Assembly: GCA_946055365.1 (NCBI GenBank)
Contig: CAMGFM010000003.1
Coordinates: 1-28,589, forward strand
Source: an uncultured Prevotella sp.
Lineage (GTDB): Bacteria > Bacteroidota > Bacteroidia > Bacteroidales > Bacteroidaceae
Direction of reading: 5' to 3'
DNA: 28,589 bases
Both the position numbers and the translations under genes were made by a program. Below the pieces are notes generated by a model. The model was not told the origin of the DNA. It saw only the letters and a list, made by a program, of their open reading frames with translations, and made no database searches. Of the stretch, positions 22,518 to 28,589 are shown one piece after another. Every line of letters starts with the position of its first letter. The first letter of the stretch is position 1.

Positions 22518-24527
22518 ATGAAAAAATTTTTACTTCCTTTGGTAGCGTTGTTCTTCTCGGCAACAGTTGCCAGCGCACAGCAAGTAAAGGACGGCAGCTC
22601 TTTCAAAGTGTCAAAGAGCCACGTCATGGTAGCAGCTCCCTCCGCTCAGGTGAAGAAGGCTCCTGCCAAGATTACAGAAAACCAGAAGTATGTGGGTCTT
22701 GACGGCTCAGGCGTAGGCTATACAGCCATAGGTGTGCCTAACTATCCGCAGGTGCAGATCGCGGCATCGTACATGGGCGCAGACAAGCTCGCCAAATACG
22801 ATGGCATGAAGGTGGTTGGTATGCGCTTCAGCTGCTTCAGCTCTCTCGGCAGCAACGCTCAGGCTCTCGTGTTTGAGGAGACAGAGGCCGGCGTCAACGA
22901 GGTTTGCTCTTTTGATGTGCCCAAGCAGGAGCTTGCTTATATCAACGAGGACCAGACAGCGTTCATAATGAACTGGAACGAGGTGTACTTTGACACTCCC
23001 TATACCATCGACTGCGGCAAGATCGACGGTCTTCTCTATGGCTACAGCTACAAGCAGAAGGCAGAGCAGAACGGTGGCCAGTACACCGACGCATGCTATC
23101 CTCTCATGATGGGTGCTTCTGCTGACTCTGATAACGGTTTCTTCGCCTATGGTGACCTTGAGGGCGAAGGCGCCAACTGGTATAAGTTCAACACCGGCGG
23201 CTACGCGCTCAACGTGCAGCTCATCGTGGAGAGCGAAGGCGGCTTCCCGAAGGACATCGCTGTTGTGGGCGCATCTCTCAAGGACAGCTGGCTGAAGGCT
23301 GGCAACGCTCTTGAGTTTGCATTTGCCGTAAAGAACTCTGGCGACCTCGTACAGACTGCCACCATGTCTGTTTGCGTAGACGACAAGGAGATAGCTGAGT
23401 TCAACGCACGGGACGTGGTTGACGAGACAAACATCGTTCATGACAAGATACTCCTCCCCGCCGACCTTGCAGTAGGCACACACAAGTTCACAGTAAAGGT
23501 TAAGAGCGTAGACGGCGAGGCTCCTGCAGGCGATCTCTCTGATGACAGCTACACAACATCATTCCGCATCTACAACAACAAGGCTGAGCGTCAGTTCAAC
23601 CTCGTTGAGCAGTTCACATCTTGGGAGTGCACATACTGCCCGAAGGGCTACGACGCTCTTCGCGCCCTCTGCGCGAAGCGTGACGACGTGGCTTGGGTGG
23701 GCATACACGGCGACATGTCAAGCAACGCTGACCCCTACACAGTAGAGGATGGCATGTACATTCTTGAGTACTCTATCACAGGCTTCCCGTCAGCCAACTT
23801 CAACCGCTTCTATGTGAATGACCCGAACCTCAACAGCGATGGTACTCTTGGTCTTGTAATCGCTTACAAAGACGCTAATCAGGCTGCAGACCTCTTCAGC
23901 AGCATCCTTGACGCCAGCATAGAGGCCATACCGTCTATGGTGAAGCTCGACCTTGAGACAAGTTTCGACGCAGAGTCTGGCAACCTCGACATCACTGTCA
24001 AGGGTACTGGCGTTACTGGAGCGGCAGATGTGCTTAAGGGTTCCACACTCACCATCTATCTCACAGAAAACGGTCTTGTAGGCCGTCAGTTAAACGGCGG
24101 CAAGTGGACTTCAAAGTACGACCACGAGAACGTACTCCGTCAGGTGGTTACCGTGCCTTGGGGTGATGAGATCAACTGGAACGGCGACAACTTCACAGCC
24201 AACTACTCTGTAACTGTTGACGCTGACAACTATGACTATGCAAGCGGCAACACTCTCAACTGCGTGGCATTCATCAGCGACCCGTTCGTTGTTACCATCG
24301 ATGAGAAGCTCTACTACAACAGCGACACTTACAACGTTAGTGTAAACCAGTGCGTGGCCACTCTCATCAACGAGGGCAAGACAAATGGCGTGCAGGGCGT
24401 AGAGACAACATCAGCAAAGGTTGTTAACCGCTACAACGTAAACGGCGCACAGGTTTCTGCTCCTGTTAAGGGCGTAAACATCGTCAAGATGTCTGACGGC
24501 ACTGTTCGTAAGGTCGTAAGAAAGTAA
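22518..24527 (+). CDS. Omp28-like thioredoxin-fold protein with T9SS C-terminal tail
   Basis: The protein has 669 residues. A signal peptide (MKKFLLPLVALFFSATVASA) is followed by a beta-rich N-terminal region (about 55-235), an immunoglobulin-like segment (about 245-350, GNALEFAFAVKNSGDLVQTATMSV region) and an Omp28-type thioredoxin-like domain beginning at FNLVEQFTSWECTYCPKGYD, with Cys371-xx-Cys374, and including GIHGDMS and cis-proline-like ITGFPSANFNR. A further beta-rich domain follows, and the protein ends with RYNVNGAQVSAPVKG, VNIVKMSDGTVRKVVRK, a type-A T9SS tail. It is probably exported to the cell surface. Codon choice differs from neighbours, with many GCT, TCT, GTT and CTT codons, suggesting high expression. 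A strong terminator follows. Confidence 0.87.
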   Translation: MKKFLLPLVALFFSATVASAQQVKDGSSFKVSKSHVMVAAPSAQVKKAPAKITENQKYVGLDGSGVGYTAIGVPNYPQVQIAASYMGADKLAKYDGMKVVGMRFSCFSSLGSNAQALVFEETEAGVNEVCSFDVPKQELAYINEDQTAFIMNWNEVYFDTPYTIDCGKIDGLLYGYSYKQKAEQNGGQYTDACYPLMMGASADSDNGFFAYGDLEGEGANWYKFNTGGYALNVQLIVESEGGFPKDIAVVGASLKDSWLKAGNALEFAFAVKNSGDLVQTATMSVCVDDKEIAEFNARDVVDETNIVHDKILLPADLAVGTHKFTVKVKSVDGEAPAGDLSDDSYTTSFRIYNNKAERQFNLVEQFTSWECTYCPKGYDALRALCAKRDDVAWVGIHGDMSSNADPYTVEDGMYILEYSITGFPSANFNRFYVNDPNLNSDGTLGLVIAYKDANQAADLFSSILDASIEAIPSMVKLDLETSFDAESGNLDITVKGTGVTGAADVLKGSTLTIYLTENGLVGRQLNGGKWTSKYDHENVLRQVVTVPWGDEINWNGDNFTANYSVTVDADNYDYASGNTLNCVAFISDPFVVTIDEKLYYNSDTYNVSVNQCVATLINEGKTNGVQGVETTSAKVVNRYNVNGAQVSAPVKGVNIVKMSDGTVRKVVRK

Positions 24528-24629
24528 TAGACCTTTCACCTGCGCCTCATGTCTTGCAGGTCTGGCACGCCGCCCCGTGCATGGTGCGGCACATAGCCAC
24601 AAGACAGTAGGCACATGATAATATTTCAG

Positions 24630-24672
24630 GCAAGGGACATGCTCGCAACGGCATGTCCCTTGCTTTATTTAT
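24630..24672 (+). terminator. Intrinsic terminator closing the thiol-redox cluster
   Basis: A perfect 13-bp stem, GCAAGGGACATGC (24630-24642) with GCATGTCCCTTGC (24651-24663), has an 8-nt loop and a T-rich tail, about 100 bp after the stop at 24527. Confidence 0.85.
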
Positions 24673-24734
24673 ATGTATGCGCAAGACTCGCCTTGACGGG
24701 TTGGGACAGTTATAATGCGGCTTTCGTAGAGTAT

Positions 24735-24815
24735 GAAAAGTGGCATTTTGACGGCGTGTAGTGGCACTTGGTAAATGTGGAGTGGCACTTCAGCGGCGCA
24801 GAGTGGCACTTTTGT
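24735..24815. repeat. Dyad array F (4 units)
   Basis: Units begin at 24737, 24758, 24779 and 24800, all spaced 21 bp. Here the GTGGCACTT half of the core is conserved while the left AAA is often lost. All four share the same orientation of the central base (G on the plus strand). Confidence 0.8.
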
Positions 24816-25087
24816 GGGGCTGTATATGCCGTTGTCGGTCTCAGGGTGGAGTCATGCCTGCCAGAACGCAACATTCGTGCGTGGCGCAGTCATTGTGTGT
24901 CGCTTATGCAGCCATGCTTTTTCCTTGTCGGGGACAGCTGTCACGAGCGTCTTTTTTGTACATGCCGTGGCGCAACGCCCACACACGCCCTACGCAATGC
25001 GGCTATGTGTGATATACGGATTGCTACTAAAAGCATATTGATGTGTGTCAATAATTTGTATTAAAAAGCTATTTAGTGTCTGTTATG
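24816..25087. other. Intergenic stretch without recognised content
   Basis: Between array F and the orphan promoter I see no gene, hairpin with T tract or repeat. Short overlapping ORFs in several frames have no family resemblance and run into the array. Confidence 0.4.
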
Positions 25088-25119
25088 TTTGTGTGTACGC
25101 CAACAAATTGTTACCTTTG
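25088..25119 (+). promoter_or_regulatory. Orphan consensus promoter
   Basis: TTTG at 25088-25091 and TACCTTTG at 25112-25119, followed by C, are separated by 20 bp, a full match to the Bacteroides pattern. No annotated gene begins within 500 bp downstream; the candidate RNA does. Confidence 0.65.
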
Positions 25120-25125
25120 CAACGT

Positions 25126-25336
25126 GTTCGAGAGAATGCAATGTTTTTTCATTAGGTTAGTAGTTTGATAGATTTTAAGGTAAAGATTATGTTATTAGAT
25201 TTTGAGACTATTGCTATGTAGCTTGAGTATCATGCAAATGACAATCGGCGGCAGAAGCAATAGTAGACAAAACCACATTTGTTAACATTATTCTTTGGGA
25301 GGTCGGTGCGAGTGATTCGTGTCGTCCTTTTTTTTT
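25126..25336 (+). ncRNA. Candidate small RNA of about 210 nt
   Basis: The stretch begins just after a full consensus promoter and ends in a hairpin (25299-25329, with several G-T pairs) followed by nine T. Inside, ACTATTGCT (25207-25215) pairs perfectly with AGCAATAGT (25256-25264), and ACAAA/TTTGT form a smaller loop. It is markedly AT-richer than its surroundings. A ten-codon ORF (25189-25221, MLLDFETIAM) lies within it, so it could be a leader or dual-function RNA. I do not recognise it as RNase P, tmRNA, SRP or 6S RNA. It ends well before the separate acpP promoter. Confidence 0.4.
25299..25336 (+). terminator. Terminator of the candidate small RNA
   Basis: About 12 pairs, including G-T wobbles and one mismatch, link 25299-25311 with 25317-25329 around loop GTGAT. 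A run of nine T at 25328-25336 follows. Confidence 0.5.
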
Positions 25337-25584
25337 GTTAGAAGCCACCTTGTGACATGCCAAGGAGGCCGCTACGGCGGCAGGCAAAGGCGTGACACGG
25401 AGACAGATGCAGTCATTTGAAAGCTGCAAGAAGACCACACTGGCGGCTTGCAGAGCCGCTGAGAGACACACGCGGCAAGGCTTTGCAGAGGAGCAAAAAG
25501 GGTGTATAGACTGCCGAAAAGGCTGATTTTTATGCACAATCAAAGGGTAAATGTGCAGAAAAGAAGTCATTTTTGTTTAAATTA

Positions 25585-25616
25585 TTTGCCCATATAAAAG
25601 AAAATTATTTCCTTTG
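25585..25616 (+). promoter_or_regulatory. Promoter of acpP
   Basis: TTTG at 25585-25588 and TTCCTTTG at 25609-25616, followed by C, are separated by 20 bp. The -7 box deviates at one base from TAnnTTTG. The acpP ATG is about 50 bp downstream. Between the small RNA terminator and this promoter nothing else was recognised. Confidence 0.55.
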
Positions 25617-25668
25617 CACACGGTTTTAGAATGTGAAATTATTTATAAACACTTAAAAAAATAACATT

Positions 25669-25905
25669 ATGTCAGAAATCGAAGTAAAAGTAAAGGACAT
25701 TATCGTTGACAAGCTTGGTGTTAACGAGGAGGACGTAAAGGCTGAAGCAAGCTTCACAAACGATCTCGGTGCAGACTCTCTGGACACTGTAGAGCTCATC
25801 ATGGAGTTTGAGAAGGAGTTTGGCGTTACAATTCCTGACAATGACGCTGAGAAGATCACAACCGTAGGTGATGCAGTTGCATACATACAGGAACACGCAA
25901 AATAA
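25669..25905 (+). CDS. acpP: Acyl carrier protein
   Basis: This is a 78-residue, acidic cytoplasmic carrier of growing acyl chains in type II fatty acid synthesis. The phosphopantetheine attachment motif GADSLDTVEL places the modified serine at residue 37. The remaining helices are canonical (VKVKDIIVDKLGVNEEDVKAEASFTNDLG before it, MEFEKEFGVTIPDNDAEKITTVGDAVAYI after it). Length is typical. It has its own promoter and is followed by a strong terminator hairpin before fabF, allowing acpP transcript to exceed that of the synthase. Confidence 0.98.
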   Translation: MSEIEVKVKDIIVDKLGVNEEDVKAEASFTNDLGADSLDTVELIMEFEKEFGVTIPDNDAEKITTVGDAVAYIQEHAK

Positions 25906-25914
25906 ATAAGGTTT

Positions 25915-25997
25915 ATGGTTTATAGTTTATGGTGCGCAATGGCCAACAAGTACTTGTTACAATTCCGCTTGTGCCATAAACCATAAACCATTTTTTT
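25915..25997 (+). terminator. Intercistronic terminator or attenuator between acpP and fabF
   Basis: Arms 25915-25932 (ATGGTTTATAGTTTATGG) and 25974-25991 (CCATAAACCATAAACCAT) pair with one mismatch and are followed by T at 25992-25997. The 41-nt loop contains a perfect palindrome, AACAAGTACTTGTT (25944-25957). The arms consist of repeated GGTTTAT units. It lies inside an otherwise co-oriented gene pair. Confidence 0.75.
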
Positions 25998-26019
25998 GCC
26001 ATAAGCTCAAAAATTTGAA

Positions 26020-27282
26020 ATGGAATTAAAAAGAGTAGTAGTAACAGGACTCGGCGCAGTGACACCCGTGGGCAACAACCCCGAAGAGACATGGAACAGT
26101 CTCGTAAACGGTGTGAGTGGCGCGGCACCTATTACATCGTTTGACGCTTCAAAGTTCAAGACACAGTTTGCTTGCGAGGTCAAAGGTCTCAACATCAACG
26201 ACTACATCGACCGCAAGGAGGCCCGCAAAATGGACCGTTACACCCAGCTCGCCATCATTTCAGCGATGCAGGCAGTAAAGGACAGCGGCATGAACCTTGA
26301 AGAGGAGGACAAAACCCGCATAGGCGTTATCTATGGTGTGGGCATCGGCGGTATCAAGACCTTTGAGGAAGAGGTGGGATACTGGGCGCAGCATCAGGAG
26401 AACGGCCCCAAATTCAACCCATTCTTCATTCCCAAGATGATAGCTGACATAGCTGCCGGCCACATATCCATCATGTATGGCTTCCACGGTCCCAACTATG
26501 CCACCACCTCGGCGTGTGCTTCATCCACGAATGCCCTTGCCGACGCATTCAATCTCATACGTCTCGGCAAGGCAAACGTCATCGTGAGCGGTGGCGCAGA
26601 GGCTGCCATCACTGTCAGCGGCGTGGGCGGCTTCACCGCAATGCACGCTCTCTCCACACGCAATGACGACCCGCAGCACGCATCACGCCCGTTCAGCGCA
26701 AGCCGCGACGGCTTTGTCATGGGCGAGGGTGCTGGTTGCCTCGTGCTTGAGGAGCTGGAGCATGCCAAGGCACGTGGCGCAAAAATCTACGCAGAGATGG
26801 TTGGCGCAGGCATGTCGGCAGACGCACACCACATCACAGCCTCTCACCCCGAGGGACTCGGCGCGTGTCTCGTGATGCGCAACGCTCTTGAGGACGCAGG
26901 TATGAAGCCCGAGGATATAGACTACATCAACGTGCATGGCACGTCCACTCCCGTGGGCGACATATCCGAGGCCAAGGCCATCAAGCAGGTGTTTGGCGAC
27001 GCAGCTTACAAACTCAACATCAGCTCTACGAAGTCTATGACCGGACACCTCCTCGGTGCTGCCGGCGCAGTGGAGGCTCTTGCCACGGTGCTCGCCGTGA
27101 GCAACGACATAGTGCCGCCCACGATCAACCACGAGGACGATGACCGTGACCCCGAGATAGACTACGACCTCAACTACACCTTTAACAAGGCACAGAAGAG
27201 GGAGGTGCGCGCGGCACTTAGCAACACATTCGGCTTCGGAGGACACAACGCTTGCGTAATATTCAAGAAATATGCTGAGTAA
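26020..27282 (+). CDS. fabF: 3-oxoacyl-[acyl-carrier-protein] synthase II
   Basis: This cytoplasmic condensing enzyme extends acyl-ACP with malonyl-ACP in fatty acid synthesis. At 420 residues it is of normal length. The thiolase-fold active site is intact: TSACASSTNAL with nucleophile Cys166, VHGTSTPVGD with His306 and SMTGHLLGAAGA with Lys338 and His343, plus the glycine-rich end NTFGFGGHNACVIF. The start MELKRVVVTGLGAVTPVGN is canonical. It follows acpP, its carrier protein substrate, after a terminator hairpin. The last 11 bases overlap the start of rnc, so the two genes are probably translationally coupled. Confidence 0.98.
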   Translation: MELKRVVVTGLGAVTPVGNNPEETWNSLVNGVSGAAPITSFDASKFKTQFACEVKGLNINDYIDRKEARKMDRYTQLAIISAMQAVKDSGMNLEEEDKTRIGVIYGVGIGGIKTFEEEVGYWAQHQENGPKFNPFFIPKMIADIAAGHISIMYGFHGPNYATTSACASSTNALADAFNLIRLGKANVIVSGGAEAAITVSGVGGFTAMHALSTRNDDPQHASRPFSASRDGFVMGEGAGCLVLEELEHAKARGAKIYAEMVGAGMSADAHHITASHPEGLGACLVMRNALEDAGMKPEDIDYINVHGTSTPVGDISEAKAIKQVFGDAAYKLNISSTKSMTGHLLGAAGAVEALATVLAVSNDIVPPTINHEDDDRDPEIDYDLNYTFNKAQKREVRAALSNTFGFGGHNACVIFKKYAE

Positions 27283-28330
27283 ACTCATCGACAGAATGAA
27301 GCTCCCTTTCCGCAAGGACAAGGAGCTTTATTTGTCTTTATACAACATCATGGGTTTCTTTCCCCGCGACATCAGTTACTACAAGCTCGCGCTCATGCAC
27401 AAGAGCATGTATAAGCGCAACTCAAAGGGAAAGCCCGTCAATAACGAGCGTCTCGAGTTTCTCGGCGATGCCATACTCGACGCCGCGGTGGGCGATATAG
27501 TCTATCGCCACTTCCCTGGCAAGCGCGAGGGATTTCTCACCAACACCCGCTCAAAGCTCGTACAGCGAGACACGCTCAACAAGCTGGCACAGGAGATGGG
27601 CCTTAACCGCCTGATACTCTCCAGCGGACGCTCTTCGTCGCACAACAGCTACATGGGTGGCAACGCCTTTGAGGCTCTTGTGGGCGCAATCTACCTTGAC
27701 CGCGGATATGACGCGTGCATGGAGTTCATGCGCAAGCGGATACTGGCACAAATGATAAACATCGACAAGGTTGCCTACAAGGAGGTCAACTTCAAGAGCA
27801 AGCTCATCGAATGGAGCCAGAAAAACCGTGTGCGCATAGACTTTAAGATAGTGTCGCAGGAAAAGGACAAGACCGGCTCGCCCGTGTTCTGTTATCAGGT
27901 GGTGATAGAGGGCATCGAGGGATGCTCAGGCACGGGCTACAGCAAGAAGGAGAGCCAGCAGCTCGCCTCAAGGCTCACGCTCGAGAAGCTCAGAAAGGAG
28001 CCGCAGTTCATAGACCTCGTGTTTGCCGCCAAGACAGAGCGCACGAAGATGGAGGAGACACCCGTGCAGAATGTGCCTGACACCGACAACGCCGATGATT
28101 TCATCGTCATAAAGTCAGAAATAGACGACGACACGCCGCGCCGCGACTCACTCGACGACGAGGAAGACCGCCGTGGCGACCGCAAGGAGCTTGACGGCAG
28201 CGGCGACAACGGCAATGACGACACGCTCGACGACGAGTTTGACCTCAGCGGCATCACCGCAAGGGAGCAGAGCCGCGAGGACATCATAGCGGCAGCCGAG
28301 AAGGCGGCGTTTGAGCAGGACAACACATAG
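27272..28330 (+). CDS. rnc: Ribonuclease III with acidic C-terminal extension
   Basis: This double-strand-specific endoribonuclease processes rRNA precursors and structured RNAs. The catalytic domain has NERLEFLGDAILDAAVGDIVY at 58-78, the RNase III signature with metal-binding acidic residues, and NAFEALVGAIYLDRGYD at 131-147 with the second acidic set. A double-stranded RNA-binding domain spans about 173-243 (FKSKLIEWSQKNRVRI through GYSKKESQQLASRLTLEKL). Residues about 255-352 form an unusual tail rich in Asp, Glu and Arg (DDDTPRRDSLDDEEDRRGD), predicted disordered, making the protein roughly 100 residues longer than the common length. The ATG lies inside the fabF end; a later Met9 is possible. 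Confidence 0.95.
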   Translation: MLSKLIDRMKLPFRKDKELYLSLYNIMGFFPRDISYYKLALMHKSMYKRNSKGKPVNNERLEFLGDAILDAAVGDIVYRHFPGKREGFLTNTRSKLVQRDTLNKLAQEMGLNRLILSSGRSSSHNSYMGGNAFEALVGAIYLDRGYDACMEFMRKRILAQMINIDKVAYKEVNFKSKLIEWSQKNRVRIDFKIVSQEKDKTGSPVFCYQVVIEGIEGCSGTGYSKKESQQLASRLTLEKLRKEPQFIDLVFAAKTERTKMEETPVQNVPDTDNADDFIVIKSEIDDDTPRRDSLDDEEDRRGDRKELDGSGDNGNDDTLDDEFDLSGITAREQSREDIIAAAEKAAFEQDNT

Positions 28331-28397
28331 GTCATAATGCCCTTGCCTAACGCCCTTTAGGCGACAATCACTCATTGACACGCCGTCACGGCATCAG

Positions 28398-28533
28398 CAG
28401 GCGGCACTCTGCACATGCAAAAGCGGCACTTTTGCATGTGCAGAGTGCCGCTTTTGTTTTTTAGAGTGCCACTTTGCGATTGCAAAGTGCCGCTTGGTAT
28501 TTTTAGAGTGTCGCTCGTGTTTTGCAAAATGCC
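28398..28533. repeat. Dyad array G (7 units)
   Basis: Units begin at 28398, 28420, 28442, 28463, 28484, 28505 and 28526, spaced 22, 22, 21, 21, 21 and 21 bp. It is the longest array in the window. Cores include AAAGCGGCACTTT, AGAGTGCCGCTTT, AGAGTGCCACTTT and AAAGTGCCGCTTG. Its first three units double as a terminator-like hairpin after rnc. Confidence 0.85.
28401..28462 (+). terminator. 23-bp perfect hairpin with T tract after rnc
   Basis: Arms 28401-28423 and 28429-28451 are perfectly complementary over 23 bp with a 5-nt loop (CGGCA), followed by TTTT-G-TTTTTT. It sits about 70 bp after the rnc stop and is built from array G units. Confidence 0.85.
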
Positions 28534-28589
28534 TGCGCCGACGATGGGGTGTCGGCAGAGATATGCCCCAAAAAGGATGTAACGGAATA

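Noticed and set aside
22707..23483. 258-codon minus-strand ORF inside the large Omp28-like gene
   Set aside because: It overlaps a gene with signal peptide, CxxC domain and T9SS tail, and shows no domain of its own.
24761..25064. Three overlapping short plus-strand ORFs after array F
   Set aside because: They begin within the repeat array, occupy different frames of the same DNA and encode low-complexity sequence.

Overview
The window looks like chromosomal core genome of a Bacteroidales bacterium, most likely Prevotellaceae. The evidence is a single-chain SecD-SecF fusion, promoter boxes of the Bacteroidetes type (TAnnTTTG, in several cases with an upstream TTTG), A-rich start regions without Shine-Dalgarno sequences, an Omp28 lipoprotein, a DUF6029 barrel and two secreted proteins ending in type IX secretion (T9SS) type-A tails. 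By eye GC is high for this order, about half or slightly more. No rRNA, tRNA, transposase, phage gene or CRISPR array was seen.

Layout. (1) 1-6277, minus strand: the 5' part of metG (with an in-frame TAG at the window edge), secDF, an endonuclease/exonuclease/phosphatase-fold membrane protein and a rhomboid protease whose stop overlaps the next start. (2) 6506-6778, plus: a DNA-binding HU protein. (3) 7040-9896, minus: three consecutive FKBP-type peptidyl-prolyl isomerases, predicted periplasmic, lipoprotein and cytoplasmic. (4) 10241-15246, minus: lgt, ychF, a SAM-dependent O-methyltransferase, aroQ, a TPM-domain protein and lemA. (5) 16127-17854, plus: rbfA and a LolC/E-type permease. (6) 18213-24527, plus: a secreted TlpA-like thioredoxin, a DUF6029 outer-membrane barrel, an Omp28 lipoprotein, a small T9SS-tailed protein and a large Omp28-like T9SS-tailed protein. 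Three of these five carry a CxxC motif, suggesting an envelope thiol-redox module. (7) 25669-28330, plus: acpP, fabF and rnc, with a strong terminator between acpP and fabF and an 11-bp fabF/rnc overlap.

The most unusual content is between the genes. Seven gaps carry arrays of a degenerate 13-bp dyad, AAAGTG-S-CACTTT. I count 29 units, and all 22 within-array steps are 21 or 22 bp, i.e. two helical turns. Some adjacent units form long perfect hairpins, and the array after rnc is also an apparent terminator. A second short motif containing TATAATAAGGTATAGG occurs in four other gaps. Between the Omp28-like gene and acpP, an orphan consensus promoter is followed about 210 bases later by a hairpin and nine T residues, a candidate small RNA containing a ten-codon ORF.

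Gaps over 300 bp. 3718-4253 holds the secDF promoter and array B. 8911-9290 holds array C. 9897-10240 holds an FKBP promoter and a nested palindrome. 15247-16126 holds divergent lemA and rbfA promoters, array D and a long rbfA leader. 17855-18212 holds array E and the tlpA promoter. 24528-25668 holds a terminator, array F, the candidate RNA and the acpP promoter.
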